Source of the DNA: JAPEKQ01 sp964516845
Lineage (GTDB): Bacteria > Joyebacterota > Joyebacteria > Joyebacterales > Joyebacteraceae
Assembly: GCA_964516845.1 (NCBI GenBank)
Contig: CAZEXP010000005.1
Coordinates: forward strand, 1-64,000
Length of the DNA stretch: 64,000 bases
Direction: 5' to 3'
Shown here: positions 60,855-64,000 of the stretch, in pieces
Position numbering within the stretch: the first letter of the stretch is position 1
How the letters are laid out: each line of letters opens with the position of its first letter
Position numbers and translations under genes: made by a program
The notes under the pieces: generated by a model
Told to the model about the DNA's origin: nothing
Database searches by the model: none
Seen by the model: the letters and a program-made list of their open reading frames with translations, nothing else

Positions 60855-62642
60855 ATGGCGAAGACAGGCGCGACCGTTGAGGTCACCGTCGGGCTCTCGA
60901 GCTGCGGCATTGCCGCGGGGGCGGCCGACGTCTTCAGCGCGTTCCAGCGGGAGTTCGAGGAGAAGGGTGTGGACGCCCGCCTCCGGCGCACCGGATGTGT
61001 CGGCATGTGCTACCGGGAGCCGATCGTCGACATCGTGACCCGTGGGGGCGCGAAGTACACGTACGGAGGGATCACCGCGGACCAGGTGGGACGGGTCGTG
61101 GAGGAGCACGTCGTCGGCGGGAAGCCGATCGACGAGTGGCTGGTGCGCGCGGATGACAGAGAGCTTCCCGACGAGTCGTACTACTCGCAGCAGGTCCGCC
61201 TCGTTCTTCGCAACGCCGGCGTCATCGATCCGGAGTCGATCGACGAGTACATCGAGGTCGGCGGCTACGCGGCGCTCACGAAGGTCATCAAGGAGATGTC
61301 ACCGGACGGCGTCATTGAGGAGATCAAGGCTTCCGGCCTCCGCGGCCGCGGAGGCGCGGGCTTCCCGACCGGGATCAAGTGGGGTCTCGCCAAGAAGGCG
61401 CAGGGCGACGAGAAGTACGTCATCGTCAACGCCGACGAAGGCGATCCGGGCGCTTTCATGGACCGGAGCATACTCGAGGGTGATCCGCACGCGGTCCTCG
61501 AGGGACTCGTGATCGCGGCGTACACCATCGGCGCGCAGGAAGGCTACTTCTACGTCCGCGCCGAGTACCCGCTCGCGATCAAGCGTCTGAGGATCGCCAT
61601 CGAGGACGCGACCGAACGCGGCTATGTCGGCGAGAACATCCTCGACTCCGGCTTCTCCTTCAACGTGCACATCAAGGAGGGCGCCGGGGCATTCGTCTGC
61701 GGCGAGGAGACGGCGCTCATCGCGTCCATCGAGGGGCAGCGCGGCATGCCGCGGCTCCGTCCCCCGTATCCGGCGGTCAAGGGTCTCTGGGGCAAGCCGA
61801 CGAACAACAACAACGTCGAGACCTACGCGAACATCCCGTGGATCATCGCCAACGGTGCGGCCGCCTACGCCGCGTACGGCACCGAGACGAGCAAGGGAAC
61901 CAAGGTCTTCGCGCTCGCGGGGAAGATCACGCGCGGCGGACTCGTCGAGGTCCCGATGGGGCTGACGATCCGGCAGGTCATCGAAGAGGTCGGCGGGGGC
62001 GTCCCCGAGGGGCGTTCGTTCAAGGCCGTTCAGCTCGGCGGTCCGTCGGGCGGATGCGTGCCGACCGAGTTCATGGACATTCCTATCGACTACGAGTCGA
62101 TCACGAAGACGGGCGCCATCATGGGGTCGGGCGGCATGGTCGTCATGGACGACTCGACGTGCATGGTCGATATCGCCCGGTTCTTCCTGAACTTCACGCA
62201 GGACGAGAGCTGCGGGAAGTGCACATTCTGTCGCGTCGGGACGAAGCGGATGCTCGAGATCCTCGAACGCATCACATCGGGCGAGGGGCGCGAGGGCGAC
62301 ATCGAGCTCCTCGTCGAACTCGGAGAGAAGATCATCAGCTCGTCGCTCTGCGGTCTCGGACAGTCGGCCCCGAATCCGGTCCTGACGACCATCAAGTACT
62401 TCCGGGATGAGTACGAGGCACACATCAACGAGAAGCGATGCCCCGCGCTGTCGTGCAAGGCGCTGATCACCTACGAGATCGATCCCGACAAATGCATCGG
62501 GTGCACCGTTTGCGCGAAGAAGTGTCCGGTCGGCGCGATCACCGGCGAGCGCAAGAAGACACACACGATCGACCACGACCTCTGCACCAAGTGCGACGCC
62601 TGCAGACAGGCATGCAAGTTCGACGCCGTGACGGTCCGCTAG
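60855..62642 (+). CDS. NuoF-like subunit (HydB/BfuB type) of a ferredoxin/NAD(P) oxidoreductase
   Basis: 595 residues from ATG 60855 (ATG 60852 adjoins it; GGAG at 60844-60847). Domains: N-terminal thioredoxin-like [2Fe-2S] (SSCGIAAGA ... CVGMCYREP), a NuoF core with the NADH site GRGGAGFPTGIKWG, the FMN loop NADEGDPGAF and FVCGEETALIASIEGQRG, the [4Fe-4S] motif ESCGKCTFCRVGTKRM, then an added pair of ferredoxin clusters (CIGCTVCAKKCPVGAI and CTKCDACRQACKFDAV). The extra C-terminal clusters and N-terminal [2Fe-2S] are typical of electron-bifurcating HydB/BfuB proteins and absent from plain NuoF. Partner genes are NuoE-like and a GltD-type flavoprotein. Confidence 0.88.
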   Translation: MAKTGATVEVTVGLSSCGIAAGAADVFSAFQREFEEKGVDARLRRTGCVGMCYREPIVDIVTRGGAKYTYGGITADQVGRVVEEHVVGGKPIDEWLVRADDRELPDESYYSQQVRLVLRNAGVIDPESIDEYIEVGGYAALTKVIKEMSPDGVIEEIKASGLRGRGGAGFPTGIKWGLAKKAQGDEKYVIVNADEGDPGAFMDRSILEGDPHAVLEGLVIAAYTIGAQEGYFYVRAEYPLAIKRLRIAIEDATERGYVGENILDSGFSFNVHIKEGAGAFVCGEETALIASIEGQRGMPRLRPPYPAVKGLWGKPTNNNNVETYANIPWIIANGAAAYAAYGTETSKGTKVFALAGKITRGGLVEVPMGLTIRQVIEEVGGGVPEGRSFKAVQLGGPSGGCVPTEFMDIPIDYESITKTGAIMGSGGMVVMDDSTCMVDIARFFLNFTQDESCGKCTFCRVGTKRMLEILERITSGEGREGDIELLVELGEKIISSSLCGLGQSAPNPVLTTIKYFRDEYEAHINEKRCPALSCKALITYEIDPDKCIGCTVCAKKCPVGAITGERKKTHTIDHDLCTKCDACRQACKFDAVTVR

Positions 62643-62651
62643 CTTCGTCGA

Positions 62652-62674
62652 CGGGGTCCGTGCCACGGACCCCG
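62652..62674 (+). other. Intercistronic hairpin between NuoF-like and flavoprotein genes
   Basis: A 9-bp perfect stem (62652-62660 with 62666-62674) and a 5-base loop right after the stop. No U-tract; similar stems lie in the neighbouring gaps. Confidence 0.5.
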
Positions 62675-62703
62675 CGGGAACCGGCTTCCAGGAGAGTTCA
62701 AAC

Positions 62704-64000
62704 GTGGCACTCGTAAACATGACACTGAACGGCACCGATGTGCAGGTCGAGTCGGGGATGACCATCCTCGAGGCGGCGAGCGCGAACGGCATCCGGATCC
62801 CGACGCTCTGCCACGACGAGCAACTCGAGCCGTTTGCATCCTGCTGGATCTGCGCCGTCAAGCTCGAGGGCATGAAACGGTACGTCCCGTCCTGCGGCAC
62901 GAAGGTTGCCGAGGGGATGAAGGTCTGGACGGACACCGAGGACGTTCGCGCCGTCAGACGGATGGCGCTCGAGCTCCTGCTCTCGAATCACCGCGGCGAT
63001 TGCGTTGCCCCGTGCAAGGAGGCGTGCCCAGCGAGCGTTGACGTCCAGGGGTACATCGCTCTCATCGCTCAGGGGAGATACCGCGACGCGACGAAGCTGG
63101 TCAAGCAGGTCAATCCGTTCCCGCTCTCCATCGGCCGCGTCTGCACGCGCCCGTGCGAGGGGGAGTGCCGGCGGAACGCGGTCGACGGACCGGTCTGCAT
63201 TGATTACCTGAAGCGGTTCGCCGCCGACTGGGACATCTCACACCCGGATCCCTACTCGCCGCCGGTCGCACCTCCCAGCGGTCACAAGGTCGCCGCCGTA
63301 GGCGCCGGTCCAGCGAGCCTGACCGCCGCGTACTACCTGGCGCAGGCCGGACACGCCGTGACGATCTTCGAGGCGCTTCCCGATCCGGGCGGCATGCTCC
63401 GCTACGGCATTCCAGAGTACCGGCTGCCGAAGCGCACGCTCGACGACGAGATCGGTCTGATCACGGGGCTCGGTGTCGACGTGAAGTACGGGCAAAGGCT
63501 GGGATGCGATTTCACGCTCAGTGACCTGTTCGATCAGGGCTACGAGGCGGTCTTCCTGGGGCTCGGCGCGATGGCGAGCCGCAAGATGCGCTGTCCGGGC
63601 GAGGAGCTTGACGGCGTCTGGGCGGGCACGGACTTCCTCGGGAAGATGGGCCTCAACGATCCGCCCGCGGTCGGCAGGCACGTCGCCATCATCGGCGGCG
63701 GCAACACCGCGGTCGATGCCGCACGGACGAGCCTGAGGCTCGGCGCCGAGAAGGTGACCATCGTCTACCGGCGCTCCCGCAAGGAGATGCCGGCGTGGGA
63801 TGTCGAGGTCGACGCGGCGGAGGAGGAGGGGGTCGAGATGCACTTCCTCGCCGCGCCGACGAAGATCGAAGGCGACGGCAGGTGTGAGCGTCTCGAATTC
63901 ATCCGCATGGAGCTCGGTGAGCCCGACGAGAGCGGCCGTCGTCGTCCGGTCCCCGTCGAGGGTTCCGAGTCGGTCATAGATGTCGACAACGTCATCGCGG
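62704..64000 (+). CDS. [2Fe-2S] ferredoxin / GltD-type FAD-NAD(P) oxidoreductase (partial, runs off the window)
   Basis: The frame is open from GTG 62704 to the last base (432 codons). Residues ~1-80 form a NuoG-type [2Fe-2S] domain (PTLCHDEQLEP, CWICAV, PSC). Residues ~95-165 are the GltD-like N-terminal Fe-S domain (CVAPCKEACPASVDVQGYIALI, VCTRPCEGECRRNAVDG). From ~195 comes a FAD/NAD(P)-binding part with VAAVGAGPASLTAAYYLAQAG, GGMLRYGIPEYRLPK and a second nucleotide site VAIIGGGNTAVDAARTSLRLG. This matches the variable third subunit of bifurcating NuoE/NuoF-type complexes or NfnB/GltD-related enzymes. The C-terminal part, which could reveal a hydrogenase, formate dehydrogenase or plain Nfn-type protein, lies past 64000. 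Confidence 0.87.
   Translation, partial: MALVNMTLNGTDVQVESGMTILEAASANGIRIPTLCHDEQLEPFASCWICAVKLEGMKRYVPSCGTKVAEGMKVWTDTEDVRAVRRMALELLLSNHRGDCVAPCKEACPASVDVQGYIALIAQGRYRDATKLVKQVNPFPLSIGRVCTRPCEGECRRNAVDGPVCIDYLKRFAADWDISHPDPYSPPVAPPSGHKVAAVGAGPASLTAAYYLAQAGHAVTIFEALPDPGGMLRYGIPEYRLPKRTLDDEIGLITGLGVDVKYGQRLGCDFTLSDLFDQGYEAVFLGLGAMASRKMRCPGEELDGVWAGTDFLGKMGLNDPPAVGRHVAIIGGGNTAVDAARTSLRLGAEKVTIVYRRSRKEMPAWDVEVDAAEEEGVEMHFLAAPTKIEGDGRCERLEFIRMELGEPDESGRRRPVPVEGSESVIDVDNVIA

Overview
This 64 kb window is GC-rich chromosomal DNA from a Gram-negative (diderm) bacterium. It carries a BamA-type Omp85 protein, a lipid A acyltransferase, ADP-heptose synthesis genes, lipoproteins and many signal-peptide/beta-barrel proteins. 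PorU/PorV-like proteins and C-terminal YPNP-type sorting domains point to the FCB superphylum. The high GC and the low resemblance to Bacteroidota suggest a candidate phylum around Eisenbacteria, Krumholzibacteriota or Latescibacteria. That placement is inference; I cannot compute a phylogeny here. Almost everything is on the plus strand, and I see no phage, insertion sequence, CRISPR array or tRNA.

Layout. 1-566: 3' end of 23S rRNA, 5S rRNA and a rho-independent terminator. 684-7612: lipoprotein, dnaE, an outer-membrane protein behind a near-consensus promoter, accA, a PtsN-like EIIA and a CBS protein. 7609-23874: the most distinctive block, a co-directional envelope cluster with a gingipain-family C25 protein (PorU-like), a PorV-like barrel, an M6 metalloprotease with FG-GAP repeats and a sorting domain, two DUF5683-like membrane proteins, an NHL-repeat protein, a large beta-rich envelope protein and a BamA-like Omp85. 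It reads as a type IX secretion-like locus with at least one probable cargo. 23952-30274: ligA, thiC and a DnaQ-DinG fusion. 30425-34930: histidine degradation from urocanate onward (hutU, hutI, ftcD and fchA as separate genes; no hutH). 35022-37896: a small lipoprotein and an apparent fusion of an ECF-type S component with a TonB-receptor-like barrel.

38006-48480: ComEA-like protein, PilS/PilR-like two-component pair, rsmD, coaD, a GlcD-type oxidase, obg, dprA, a DUF362-ferredoxin protein and a LpxL-type acyltransferase. 48629-50078 (minus strand): an outer-membrane barrel and a DUF3467 protein. 50516-51570: a three-repeat protein of unknown function, followed by an array of perfect hairpins. 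51676-53173: the two halves of HldE as separate genes. 53236-53492: a promoter and a long, highly structured leader that I cannot assign to a known RNA, ahead of a COG2403 (cyclic 2,3-diphosphoglycerate synthetase-like) gene.

54831-64000: energy metabolism. sucCD, korDABC and ndk together could turn 2-oxoglutarate into succinate, reduced ferredoxin and NTP. They are followed by NuoE- and NuoF-like subunits and a [2Fe-2S]/GltD-type flavoprotein that runs off the window. That set resembles an electron-bifurcating NAD(P)H/ferredoxin oxidoreductase. Histidine breakdown to glutamate and 2-oxoglutarate would feed it, so the window suggests an anaerobic or micro-oxic amino-acid-degrading heterotroph with secreted proteases (inference).
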